Shown one piece after another: positions 51,133 to 57,248 of a stretch of DNA of 62,831 nt. The notes beneath the pieces are model-generated. The model was given only the letters and a program-made list of their open reading frames with translations. It was not told where the DNA came from and searched no databases. Origin of the DNA: a virus. The stretch is taken from positions 1-62,831 of the IMG/VR virus record IMGVR_UViG_3300025598_000039; one strand, 5' to 3'. How positions within the stretch are numbered: the stretch's first letter is position 1; every line of letters starts with the position of its first letter. The position numbers and the translations under genes are program-made.

Positions 51133-51758
51133 AATATTGTTTTTTAACTGGTGCACCAGGTAGTAAATGGAGTAGTGTTGCTAAAAATATCTATTGGTCA
51201 GATGATTTTGACCATAGCGATTATAGCGATGCAAGAACATATTATAATAATGTAGATAATAAAACAAACTTGTTGCATTTTGGTTCTTACTTTGATCCAC
51301 AAATGGAGTTTGGAAGTTTTTTTGATAAAATTAGTGAATATTCTATAGAAGAGATTGAAGAAGAACTACAAAAACCTTTTACTAACGGTAATATTAAACT
51401 TATTAAAAGTCATATGTTATCTCTAAACCTTAACTTTATATCACAAAATTTTAGTAACAGTGCAATAGTATGTGTACTACGCAACGAACAGTTATGTCTA
51501 AATTGGTGGATGAAAGCAGGTGGATTTGATATAACATACCCAAATTATTCATTTTATAAAAATAGTGATATTATGTATAATTGGATTAATTTGCAAAATC
51601 GTGCAATTAAAGAATTTGTTGCAAATAATAATTGCACAGAAGTAAAAAACAATTATGAATTGTGTGATAAGTTAGGAATAAGTTATCCACCAATTGAGCA
51701 TAAACAAAATTATGTAGAAGATGCTATTACTGTTTATGTTCACCAAAACGCAGCATAA
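51129..51758 (+). CDS. P-loop protein, possible sulfotransferase (tandem copy 3)
   Basis: This 209-aa protein is very close to copy 1: MKYCFLTGAPGSKWSSVAKNIYWSDDFDHSDYSDARTYY against the same segment there, and NLNFISQNFSNSAIVCVLRNEQLCLNWWMKAGGFDITYPNYSFY. Both carry HFGxYFDPxxEFGxxFDK, which may be substrate-specific. It overlaps the preceding gene by 4 nt. The end is convergent with, and overlaps by 32 nt, the - strand gene at 51727-52023. Confidence 0.5.
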   Translation: MKYCFLTGAPGSKWSSVAKNIYWSDDFDHSDYSDARTYYNNVDNKTNLLHFGSYFDPQMEFGSFFDKISEYSIEEIEEELQKPFTNGNIKLIKSHMLSLNLNFISQNFSNSAIVCVLRNEQLCLNWWMKAGGFDITYPNYSFYKNSDIMYNWINLQNRAIKEFVANNNCTEVKNNYELCDKLGISYPPIEHKQNYVEDAITVYVHQNAA

Positions 51759-52023
51759 AAATATTAAAATCACTAGTATCACTTAGAAATAATGACCAAT
51801 ATGGGTCGCCATCATTATATCTATAAATTAAACTATAGGATGGTGATAAAAATTCATTACACCAATTTTTAAGAGGATTTTGAATATATTTTTTAAGAAA
51901 TTCGCTTGTGAGTGGTGGATAAAATGGAAAACCAAATCTTGGACAAATCTTAATTATTGTTTTTTCTGGTGCTAAACTTATCGTAGAAGTTATTTCAATA
52001 TCATCAAGCGTAGGAAAATTCAT
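51727..52023 (-). CDS. Hypothetical protein
   Basis: This 98-aa protein (MNFPTLDDIEITSTISLAPEKTIIKICPRFGFPFYPPLTSEFLKKYIQNPLKNWCNEFLSPSYSLIYRYNDG...) is a compact soluble type with aromatic residues and no motif recognised. Its ATG overlaps the stop of the 52-aa upstream gene (ATGA), so the pair is co-translated. Its 3' end overlaps the + strand P-loop gene by 32 nt. Confidence 0.6.
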   Translation of the reverse strand: MNFPTLDDIEITSTISLAPEKTIIKICPRFGFPFYPPLTSEFLKKYIQNPLKNWCNEFLSPSYSLIYRYNDGDPYWSLFLSDTSDFNIFMLRFGEHKQ

Positions 52024-52178
52024 TTGTATTCCGAACGTATCTGTGAAATACGTTCATTTAAATAATCAATAATAATTTGTCTAGATGATTCTGGCATGCT
52101 TGTTTTGTTTATTAGTAATTCATTCGAAAGCAAATAAGAAAGCGCGAACTCAATCATTTTTGCAATAGAATATCCCAT
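52020..52178 (-). CDS. Small hypothetical protein (52 aa)
   Basis: The ORF MGYSIAKMIEFALSYLLSNE... is mostly helical, ending YLNERISQIRSEYK. It is linked to the next gene by an ATGA overlap, which supports reality despite its size. A perfect late box lies 4 nt upstream of this ATG. If that promoter is used, initiation at the first ATG would be leaderless; Met8 is an alternative. Confidence 0.5.
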   Translation of the reverse strand: MGYSIAKMIEFALSYLLSNELLINKTSMPESSRQIIIDYLNERISQIRSEYK

Positions 52179-52182
52179 GCAA

Positions 52183-52190
52183 TATTTATA
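52183..52190 (-). promoter_or_regulatory. Late promoter TATAAATA 4 nt before an ATG
   Basis: On the - strand TATAAATA is followed by TTGC and the ATG at 52178. There is no room for a ribosome binding site. Confidence 0.6.
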
Positions 52191-52216
52191 ACGGTTTTAT
52201 GAAGGTAGGAAAATTT

Positions 52217-52290
52217 TGGAGCGGACTAGGGGAATCGAACCCCTCGCTGCAGCTTGGAAGGCTGCGGTATTACCACTATACGAAATCCGC
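52217..52290 (-). tRNA. tRNA-Gly(TCC)
   Basis: Full cloverleaf on the - strand: acceptor GCGGATT/AGTCCGC, anticodon stem GCAGC/GCTGC with loop CTTCCAA (anticodon TCC), T loop TTCGATT. Discriminator T and an encoded CCA. Confidence 0.95.
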
Positions 52291-52410
52291 TTATTTTATA
52301 AGGTCAGTAATATTTACGTCAGAAAATAACCACTTGCAAAGAAGTGCAAACCAAAGTACTTTTGTAACAAAATCAAAAATTTTTTCAAACATTCTAAACA
52401 TCTTATACAT
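52291..52410 (-). CDS. Possible 39-aa membrane peptide
   Basis: The ORF between tRNA-Gly and tRNA-Ser begins MYKMFRMFEKIFDF and contains a hydrophobic segment VTKVLWFALLCKWLF that could span the membrane once. The stop abuts the 5' end of tRNA-Gly. The ribosome site is weak, and Met4 or Met7 may be the real start. It is supported only by fitting the gap exactly and by its hydrophobic pattern. Confidence 0.35.
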   Translation of the reverse strand: MYKMFRMFEKIFDFVTKVLWFALLCKWLFSDVNITDLIK

Positions 52411-52428
52411 CTTTGCTACTTTCTAAAA

Positions 52429-52512
52429 TGGCGGAGGTACAAGGAATCGAACCATCAACCTTGCGGTGGCAGAGTTTTCAAGACTCTTTGAGCACCTTGC
52501 TCGCATACCTCC
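52429..52512 (-). tRNA. tRNA-Ser(TGA)
   Basis: 84 nt with a long variable arm. Acceptor GGAGGTA/TACCTCC, anticodon stem AGAGT/ACTCT with loop CTTGAAA (anticodon TGA). Discriminator G, CCA encoded. Confidence 0.95.
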
Positions 52513-52516
52513 ATAA

Positions 52517-52592
52517 TGGTGCCGCTTATCTGATTCGAACAGATCACCTATGAATTACTAGTTCATTGCTCTACCAAATGAGCTAAAGCGGC
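52517..52592 (-). tRNA. tRNA-Thr(AGT)
   Basis: Canonical cloverleaf: acceptor GCCGCTT/AAGCGGC, anticodon stem ATGAA/TTCAT with loop CTAGTAA, so the anticodon reads AGT. T loop TTCGAAT, discriminator A, CCA encoded. An A at position 34 is rare in bacterial and phage tRNAs outside Arg(ACG). Confidence 0.9.
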
Positions 52593-52601
52593 ATATTTGA
52601 T

Positions 52602-52678
52602 TGGTGCCCCAGGAGAGATTTGAACTCCCAACATTCGGAACCTAAATCCGACGCCTCTACCAATTGGACTACTGGGGC
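52602..52678 (-). tRNA. tRNA-Leu(TAG) with short variable loop
   Basis: Acceptor GCCCCAG/CTGGGGC, anticodon stem TCGGA/TCCGA with loop TTTAGGT (anticodon TAG). T arm GGGAG/CTCTC, discriminator A, CCA encoded. The variable region is only ATGTT (5 nt), whereas leucine tRNAs normally have a long variable arm. The D-arm sequence matches the tRNA-Leu(CAA) at 59674-59750. Confidence 0.88.
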
Positions 52679-52699
52679 ATTATTAGTAATATATATCAA

Positions 52700-53161
52700 T
52701 TATACATTCTTGTCAATCTTTTTCTTTTTGCTTTTTCCAGCATGTGTCTCTGTCTGTGCATGACAATTAGGGCAAATAATTCTTAAATTTTTAATATCAT
52801 TATTATAGTGATTACCATCAATATGATCTAATTCTAATGGCGCAGGTTTCCCATTCCATTCAGTTATGCTACATATTTCACAACGATAATCTTTAATTTT
52901 ATCTTTAAGTAATTTTAATCTCAATTTGTGAGCAGAAACATAATCTTTTTTGGCATATGTAAGAGCATCAATATATTTTGGGTCTGATTTTTTGCCTTTG
53001 CTTCCTTGATTACCAGAATAATTGATATTTAACTTTTTAAGATAGGTTTCAAGTGTAGAAGTTTTACATTTTAATTGTTTACAAATGTATGCTTTTGGTT
53101 CATTATTAGTAATCCAATTCAGTATTTCTTCTTTTCTTTCTAGAATATCTAATCTTTGCAT
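52700..53161 (-). CDS. HNH homing-type endonuclease
   Basis: This 153-aa protein has a C-terminal HNH domain: CEICSITEWNGKPAPLELDHIDGNHYNNDIKNLRIICPNCHAQTETHAG. It shows the DH, the asparagine and the final His, plus two CxxC zinc pairs. The N-terminal ~50 residues (ERKEEILNWITNNEPKAYICKQLKCKTSTLETYLKKL) form an HTH. This layout is typical of free-standing phage HNH nucleases inserted between genes, here at the edge of the tRNA array. An AAGGAAAT site lies just upstream. The leader can form a weaker hairpin around a TAAATA box (53175-53212). Confidence 0.88.
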   Translation of the reverse strand: MQRLDILERKEEILNWITNNEPKAYICKQLKCKTSTLETYLKKLNINYSGNQGSKGKKSDPKYIDALTYAKKDYVSAHKLRLKLLKDKIKDYRCEICSITEWNGKPAPLELDHIDGNHYNNDIKNLRIICPNCHAQTETHAGKSKKKKIDKNV

Positions 53162-53249
53162 TATATTTCCTTAAATGGTAGACTTGCTATTATAGTATTT
53201 AGCGTGTATACCAATTTATATTATTTTTTAAAAAAATAAATAGTTATGC

Positions 53250-53351
53250 ATGTCAAGCGAAAAGTATATAGATTATCTACTTTATTCATTTATTTTAGCC
53301 CATACTTTCTTGGGATGCACAATCATAGCACAAACATTAGCAAAGTTTTAA
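53250..53351 (+). CDS. Possible 33-aa membrane peptide
   Basis: The ORF MSSEKYIDYLLYSFILAHTF... is one hydrophobic helix with polar ends, ending 1 nt before the ATG of the DUF4337-like membrane protein. Position and hydrophobicity suggest a small membrane partner. The ribosome site is weak, so it may be chance. Confidence 0.35.
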   Translation: MSSEKYIDYLLYSFILAHTFLGCTIIAQTLAKF

Positions 53352-53352
53352 C

Positions 53353-53976
53353 ATGGACCTTAAACAAATTCAAGGATTATTAGACATGGTTATGAAAGAT
53401 AAAAACGGTAAAGTTCTAAGTCGTAGCGAAGGTGAGGCAGTTCTTAAAGGTCTTGCTTCTATTACAATCACAATCTTTGCCGCACTTCTTGCAATCACAT
53501 CTTGGCTTGGTGGGCAAGTAAGTGGTAGAATTATGGCTGATAATATTGAACTTGGCGATGTATGGAGTTTCTATCAAGCCAAATCTATTAAACAAAACAT
53601 GTATCAAATAAACCTTGAAGATTTAAAAGTCCAAATTGCTGATCCACAAACAGATGCAAGTTTGAAACCAGCATTACAAGCACGTGTTGACAATTACCAA
53701 AAGTATATTGACGTTCTTGAAAGTGATCCAAAGGGTGAAGGCAAAAAAGAAATTATGGCACGTGGTCGTGCACTAGAAGCAGACCGTGATAGTGCTAAAA
53801 AACGTAGTCCGTTTTTTGGTATGGCAGGCACAGTAATTCAAATTGCTATTATCTTTTCAACCACTGCTATCCTTGCCGTTAGTATGGCACTGTGGTATAG
53901 CAGCATTGCGGTTGGTATTATTGGTTTGATTGTTCTAGCAGATGGTATCTGGTATTTCTTTCCACTGCCGTTTTAA
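53353..53976 (+). CDS. DUF4337-like membrane protein
   Basis: This 207-aa protein has an N-terminal segment LASITITIFAALLAITSWLGG, a soluble helical middle starting with DVWSFYQAKSIKQNMYQINLEDLK, and two C-terminal membrane segments (VIQIAIIFSTTAILAVSMALWY, AVGIIGLIVLADGIWYFF). The WSFYQAKSIK motif and three-segment topology are those I associate with DUF4337 of bacteria. The function is unknown, so a role in the host envelope is only suggested. It converges on and overlaps the GIY-YIG gene by 4 nt. Confidence 0.65.
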   Translation: MDLKQIQGLLDMVMKDKNGKVLSRSEGEAVLKGLASITITIFAALLAITSWLGGQVSGRIMADNIELGDVWSFYQAKSIKQNMYQINLEDLKVQIADPQTDASLKPALQARVDNYQKYIDVLESDPKGEGKKEIMARGRALEADRDSAKKRSPFFGMAGTVIQIAIIFSTTAILAVSMALWYSSIAVGIIGLIVLADGIWYFFPLPF

Positions 53977-54602
53977 TTATTTTGCTGTACCAACTTTTTT
54001 AATGCTCTGGTCTTAGCCAAAGATTCTCTTATTTTTTGTTTTTGTTCTTCCGTCTTTGGTTTACCATATTGAGAATTTTTTTCACCTGTCTGGCGAGTAT
54101 GACCTTTTAACTTTTGTTTTGTTTCTTCTGTATGTTTTTTGTTTTTCCATATACCTTCAGGATACTTTTCTTTTTGTTTTATTACTGCATCTAAAGATTT
54201 ATTTTTCATCATGTCTTTAAATTTTTTATTGTAATCAGGATTATTTTCACGTCTTTTCTTTATTGTTTCCTGTGCGTTTTTTGCTGATAACTTTCCATGA
54301 TTTTCATAAATGTTTTTACCAGTGCTGTTTATATAACTGAATCCACCTTTTCCGCCTTCACATAAATTATAAGTTTCTTCGGATATTATAACTAATTTTT
54401 TTTCTGCGGTATTCATATCTTTTTCATTATCAAATATATATAAAATTTCTTTTATAAAGTTTTCTAAACCGTGCTTTTCAATTGCTCTTTTAAGCAACTT
54501 GCCACTACCCATATAACCATCATTAAGGTCTTTGGTTTGATGTTTTCCGATATAATATTTACCGTTTAATTTGTTTGTAATTTTATAAATTGTATAAAAC
54601 AT
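53973..54602 (-). CDS. GIY-YIG homing endonuclease with NUMOD3 repeats
   Basis: This 209-aa protein starts MFYTIYKITNKLNGKYYIGKHQTKDLNDGYMGSGKLLKRAIEKHGLENF. It shows the IY and YIG motifs and a YxGSGxxLxxAIxKHG region like T4 Seg proteins. The C-terminal half is lysine-rich with DNA-binding repeats HTEETKQKLKGHTR and KTEEQKQKIRESL (NUMOD3 type). Its start region has a hairpin that covers the AAGGG site, with a late promoter inside. This matches the known regulation of the GIY-YIG enzyme I-TevI of T4. Confidence 0.9.
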   Translation of the reverse strand: MFYTIYKITNKLNGKYYIGKHQTKDLNDGYMGSGKLLKRAIEKHGLENFIKEILYIFDNEKDMNTAEKKLVIISEETYNLCEGGKGGFSYINSTGKNIYENHGKLSAKNAQETIKKRRENNPDYNKKFKDMMKNKSLDAVIKQKEKYPEGIWKNKKHTEETKQKLKGHTRQTGEKNSQYGKPKTEEQKQKIRESLAKTRALKKLVQQNN

Positions 54603-54607
54603 TAAAT

Positions 54608-54660
54608 GTGCCCTTGTTGTAAAATAGTCTTACCTATTGCTATTTATACAACAAGGGCAC
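54608..54660 (-). promoter_or_regulatory. Late promoter inside a 14-bp inverted repeat covering the RBS of the GIY-YIG gene
   Basis: GTGCCCTTGTTGTA (54608-54621) is the exact reverse complement of TACAACAAGGGCAC (54647-54660). On the - strand TATAAATA (54648-54641) begins at the inner end of the first arm. The second arm carries the AAGGG ribosome site 8 nt before the ATG at 54602. Readthrough RNA would fold and mask the site. A late transcript would lack the first arm. Confidence 0.85.
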
Positions 54661-54665
54661 TTGTG

Positions 54666-54738
54666 CTGCTCAGGCTGGACTCGAACCAGCAACCCTTCGC
54701 TTAACAGGCGAACGCAACTGCCATTGTGCTACTGAGCA
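54666..54738 (-). tRNA. tRNA-Asn(GTT)
   Basis: Acceptor TGCTCAG/CTGAGCA, anticodon stem TTCGC/GCGAA with loop CTGTTAA (anticodon GTT), T loop TTCGAGT. Discriminator G. The following bases are CAC, so CCA is not encoded, unlike most tRNAs here. Confidence 0.92.
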
Positions 54739-54792
54739 TAACTTATATTCTTAATATATATCAACTTTGCAATTCTGTAAAGTATTATTTTT

Positions 54793-54869
54793 TGGAGCCT
54801 ACGAAGGGACTCGAACCCCTAACCCTTGCGTTCGAAGCGCAATATTCTGATCCATTGAACTACGTAGGC
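54793..54869 (-). tRNA. tRNA-Arg(TCG)
   Basis: Acceptor GCCTACG/CGTAGGC, anticodon stem TTGCG/CGCAA with loop CTTCGAA (anticodon TCG), T loop TTCGAGT. Discriminator T, CCA encoded. Confidence 0.93.
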
Positions 54870-54876
54870 TTAAATA
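54870..54876 (+). promoter_or_regulatory. Late-type box TTAAATA 4 nt before an ATG
   Basis: TTAAATA followed by TTGT and the ATG at 54881 begins at the base after the antisense tRNA-Arg. No ribosome binding site fits between. Confidence 0.45.
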
Positions 54877-54880
54877 TTGT

Positions 54881-55492
54881 ATGAGTGATAATCCAACATG
54901 GCCATTTGTGCCACTAGAAAATCAACACAATAAAGTTTTAGATAGTAATCCTGCAATTATATTATATTATCCATTAACAGGCGGTGAGTTTTTAGCAAAA
55001 ATTTTGAGTTGTAGTCGCAGTTTGTATGGTGATGATTATATAGAATATCTTAAATCTTACTATGTGCCAAAAGGTAGTGATTGGCTTGATACCTATGAAG
55101 ATGGTCATCATCCAAAATTATATCCAGCACATGCTCGTTACTTTACATTTAATGAGTGGTTGCAATTCGATAAAATAGTTTACATAAATTATGAATTAAC
55201 TGAACGTGAAACAAAGTGGTTGTTATATAGAAAAAACTTTATTGTTAATAGTGTTAGTAATGATTTATTAGCCGATCTACAAATAAAATATGAAAAAGAA
55301 TTAATTAGTTTTTTAGATAATAAAAAAACTTATTATAATTTTCAACTTACTACTTTTTTAAACTCACAAGATTTTGTTACAAATGTTAATAATTGCTTGC
55401 AGTTTTTAGAATATGAAACAATAAACGAAAATGATATTGCTGCATTATATAAAACTTATATGCAGTTAAATTTCAAAATAGGTGGTTGGTGA
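54881..55492 (+). CDS. Hypothetical protein, TGG-motif family
   Basis: This 203-aa protein has AIILYYPLTGGEFLAKILSCSRSLYGDDYIEYL at residues about 27-60. It parallels VNHVAGTGGTFICQVISASPSLSGAEYSEKML at 57232 and VNHLSGTGGSFLCQVLSISPDLSEQDYIDKI at 58033. HPKLYPAHARYFTFNEWLQFDKIVYINYEL matches WHPRVFRMHTDDV...LHLWHKFVHISFD there. The TGGxF loop could bind a phosphate, as in sulfotransferase-like folds, but the family was not recognised. Members are scattered through the tRNA array on the opposite strand to the tRNAs. Confidence 0.55.
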   Translation: MSDNPTWPFVPLENQHNKVLDSNPAIILYYPLTGGEFLAKILSCSRSLYGDDYIEYLKSYYVPKGSDWLDTYEDGHHPKLYPAHARYFTFNEWLQFDKIVYINYELTERETKWLLYRKNFIVNSVSNDLLADLQIKYEKELISFLDNKKTYYNFQLTTFLNSQDFVTNVNNCLQFLEYETINENDIAALYKTYMQLNFKIGGW

Positions 55493-55505
55493 ACGCTGTG
55501 GGGTT

Positions 55506-55934
55506 CTATTTTATAAGACCAGAATATCTATGGCTTTCTTTATTTCCATTTCCTTTGTTTAATGCTTTCCATGTTGGCGTTAAAGAATGACAATTTGGAC
55601 AAAGAACTCTTAGATTTTCTTCTTTATTGTTAGAACAATCTCCATCAATATGATCTATTTCTAATGGTGACTTTCCTGTTTTGGGGTTTACTTTATTCCA
55701 TCCACATTCGGAGCAACTATAATTATTTTTTTCTAACAAATAATTTCGTAAAGCAGGTTTAATTCTAAATCCTACTTTATACCCTTTATCTGTTCCATTA
55801 AACCAATCTTCTAATACTTTTTTAGTTTTTGACTCACCGTTACATTTATTACTACAAAATATTCCGTATGAACTTTTTCCATGTGTAAAATTAACGCCGC
55901 AATTTTTACAAACACTTTTTATTTTACTTGGCAT
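55506..55934 (-). CDS. HNH homing-type endonuclease
   Basis: This 142-aa protein has an N-terminal zinc ribbon-like part (CKNCGVNFTHGKSSYGIFCSNKC). The HNH domain reads CSECGWNKVNPKTGKSPLEIDHIDGDCSNNKEENLRVLCPNCHSLTPTW. It has the same LExDHIDGxxxNN...LRxxCPNCH core as the gene at 52700, but a different N-terminal domain. AAAGGAAA lies upstream of the ATG, next to a hairpin that encloses a late promoter. It is probably mobile, inserted between tRNA-Lys and the hypothetical gene. Confidence 0.88.
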   Translation of the reverse strand: MPSKIKSVCKNCGVNFTHGKSSYGIFCSNKCNGESKTKKVLEDWFNGTDKGYKVGFRIKPALRNYLLEKNNYSCSECGWNKVNPKTGKSPLEIDHIDGDCSNNKEENLRVLCPNCHSLTPTWKALNKGNGNKESHRYSGLIK

Positions 55935-55935
55935 A

Positions 55936-55970
55936 GGTAGAGTTTCCTTTTATTATATTTATACTCTACC
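55936..55970 (-). promoter_or_regulatory. Late promoter enclosed by an 8-bp inverted repeat
   Basis: GGTAGAGT (55936-55943) and ACTCTACC (55963-55970) are exact reverse complements. On the - strand TATAAATA (55963-55956) starts in the first arm, and the second arm lies just before the ATG at 55934. The AAAGGAAA site lies at the inner edge of the second arm. Confidence 0.75.
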
Positions 55971-55979
55971 CATATTTTT

Positions 55980-56063
55980 TGGAGGATCGGATGGGACTCG
56001 AACCCATGATGTTTGTATACTAGGTTAAAAGCCTAGGCCGTTCGCCACTACGGTAACCGATCC
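55980..56063 (-). tRNA. tRNA-Lys(TTT)
   Basis: Acceptor GGATCGG/CCGATCC, anticodon stem CTAGG/CCTAG with loop CTTTTAA (anticodon TTT), T arm ATGGG/CCCAT with loop TTCGAGT. Discriminator T, CCA encoded. The variable region is about 12 nt, longer than usual for Lys. Confidence 0.88.
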
Positions 56064-56164
56064 AAAAATTCATAAGTCAGTGTGCAGCCCCCATCTTTCG
56101 CCCACACCGTGACACATCCCATCGCCATTGCGGATTGTTTACTGTGCCTTACCGTCTTTTATAT
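56064..56164. other. Structured spacer in the tRNA array, not resolved
   Basis: No ORF fits and no tRNA cloverleaf could be drawn on either strand. It contains a hairpin GTCA-GTGTG (56077-56085) with CACAC-CG-TGAC (56104-56114). The stretch is less AT-rich than its surroundings. It adjoins two atypical tRNA-like sequences and may be a third degenerate one. Confidence 0.4.
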
Positions 56165-56240
56165 TGGTCTCCGTGTCTGGCGCTGCCCCAGATTCACCGC
56201 AGTCCAAGTGCGGTATTAATCTTACCCTAACTCCACAGAG
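56165..56240 (-). tRNA. Atypical tRNA-Pro(TGG)
   Basis: All four stems form: acceptor CTCTGTG/CACGGAG, D stem GTTA/TAAT, anticodon stem CCGCA/TGCGG with loop CTTGGAC (anticodon TGG), T stem TCTGG/CCAGA. Discriminator A and CCA are encoded. The T loop is GGCAGCG instead of TTCRANN, and positions 8-9 are GA. Standard tRNA finders may miss it. Confidence 0.6.
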
Positions 56241-56246
56241 GTATTT

Positions 56247-56322
56247 TGGAAGCGGCGGGGTGAATTGCACACCCTATCTCCAACTTATGAGGATGGTGAG
56301 ATTTCTGGTTCTCTACAGCCGC
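56247..56322 (-). tRNA. Degenerate tRNA-Met-like (CAT)
   Basis: Anticodon stem CCATC/GTTGG (one mismatch) with loop CTCATAA (anticodon CAT), D stem GAGA/TCTC, T stem GGGTG/CACCC with loop TGCAATT. The acceptor arm GCGGC/GCCGC pairs only after a one-base slip. CCA is present. It may be a diverged or decaying tRNA; a normal tRNA-Met is at 59040-59116. Confidence 0.45.
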
Positions 56323-56331
56323 AATAAACTT

Positions 56332-56419
56332 TGGTGGGACGGGTTGGATTCGAACCAACTCCGTTTCTATGTGTCGGATTTACAGTCCGATGCCCATCCG
56401 CCGTCTGAGCAGCCGTCCC
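56332..56419 (-). tRNA. tRNA-Tyr(GTA)
   Basis: 88 nt, class II with a long variable arm. Acceptor GGGACGG/CCGTCCC, anticodon stem TCGGA/TCCGA with loop CTGTAAA (anticodon GTA), T loop TTCGAAT. Discriminator A, CCA encoded. Confidence 0.94.
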
Positions 56420-56466
56420 AATATCTTTACATTACCACATTTAAATTATTTGTCAAGAGGAAAGTT

Positions 56467-56540
56467 TGGAGCGGGTAGCCAGAATCGAACTGGCGAGTTC
56501 ACCTTGGCAAGGTGACAGGTTACCTCTACATCATACCCGC
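56467..56540 (-). tRNA. tRNA-Gly(GCC)
   Basis: Acceptor GCGGGTA/TACCCGC, anticodon stem TCACC/GGTGA with loop TTGCCAA (anticodon GCC), T loop TTCGATT. Discriminator T, CCA encoded. Confidence 0.95.
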
Positions 56541-56561
56541 ACATAACTATCTATCATTTTT

Positions 56562-57248
56562 TCACATATCAATATAAAAACCAATACGCTTATATTCACG
56601 ATCCTCTACAAATTGTAGTTTTGTAAAATCTACATTTGGATAGAAATCATGAATATTGTATTTTGGCCACACTGGATATGCTACCGTATTGCCATATTTA
56701 AAATCTGGATTTTGACGAAAGTGTATTTCTATAACCTTGCCGCCAATATATTCAATATTAATATATTCATATCTATCAATTAATTCTTTGAATATTTCTG
56801 GCAGCGGTAGTTCATCACTAACACGTTCCCACTTACAAAACTGCCATAATGGTCCGCTATCACGAAAACCTTCAACTGCTAGTATTTGTTTGCCGTTTTT
56901 ATAATCAACGCTCAAATGTCTGCCACTAAATATCTCGCACCAAAAATGTCCAGTAGGCAAATGATGTGTCTTTTTTCGTAAAAATCTAAAACGAGCACCA
57001 CGACTCATACCTGGTATGTTCACGCATGGTCTAGTAATATACAAGGCTGGTTGTGGCACATCTACGCCAGCAGGTCCGCAAGTATAACCTAACTTACGCG
57101 CAACGATAAGTTTATCAAAAACCCACAAATCATTTGTATTTGAATTGCGCCAAGAAGTTGCTTCAATATCTTCCACACTATATTTACTTGCAAAAATATT
57201 AACACAATTTGTTTGGGTTCTAAGTAAATGTATGAGTGATATTGACAA
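56562..57248 (-). CDS. Conserved hypothetical phage protein, possibly ATP-grasp-like
   Basis: This protein is up to 228 aa. The pattern DLWVFDKLIVARKLGYTCGPAGVDVPQPALYITRPCVNIPGMSRGARF, then LPTGHFWCEIFSGRHLSVDYKNGKQILAVEGFRD, YINIEYIGGKVIEIHFRQNPDF, looks like a nucleotide-binding or ATP-grasp type fold (EGRHLSVDY, IEVHFRxNPDF). I recall such proteins in other aquatic T4-like phages without known function. The start is uncertain: the longest frame begins with TTG at 57248, overlapping the divergent gene at 57232. No ATG exists in the first 90 bases. Confidence 0.6.
   Translation of the reverse strand: MSISLIHLLRTQTNCVNIFASKYSVEDIEATSWRNSNTNDLWVFDKLIVARKLGYTCGPAGVDVPQPALYITRPCVNIPGMSRGARFRFLRKKTHHLPTGHFWCEIFSGRHLSVDYKNGKQILAVEGFRDSGPLWQFCKWERVSDELPLPEIFKELIDRYEYINIEYIGGKVIEIHFRQNPDFKYGNTVAYPVWPKYNIHDFYPNVDFTKLQFVEDREYKRIGFYIDM

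Noticed and set aside
52602-52678. Amber suppressor tRNA
   Set aside because: The anticodon is 5'-TAG-3', which reads the Leu codon CTA. A UAG suppressor would need CTA as anticodon. No internal TAG recoding was seen.
57145-57231. N-terminal extension of the gene at 57232
   Set aside because: It reads antisense through the start of the neighbouring gene and lacks a conserved match in the paralog at 58033, which starts at the equivalent position.
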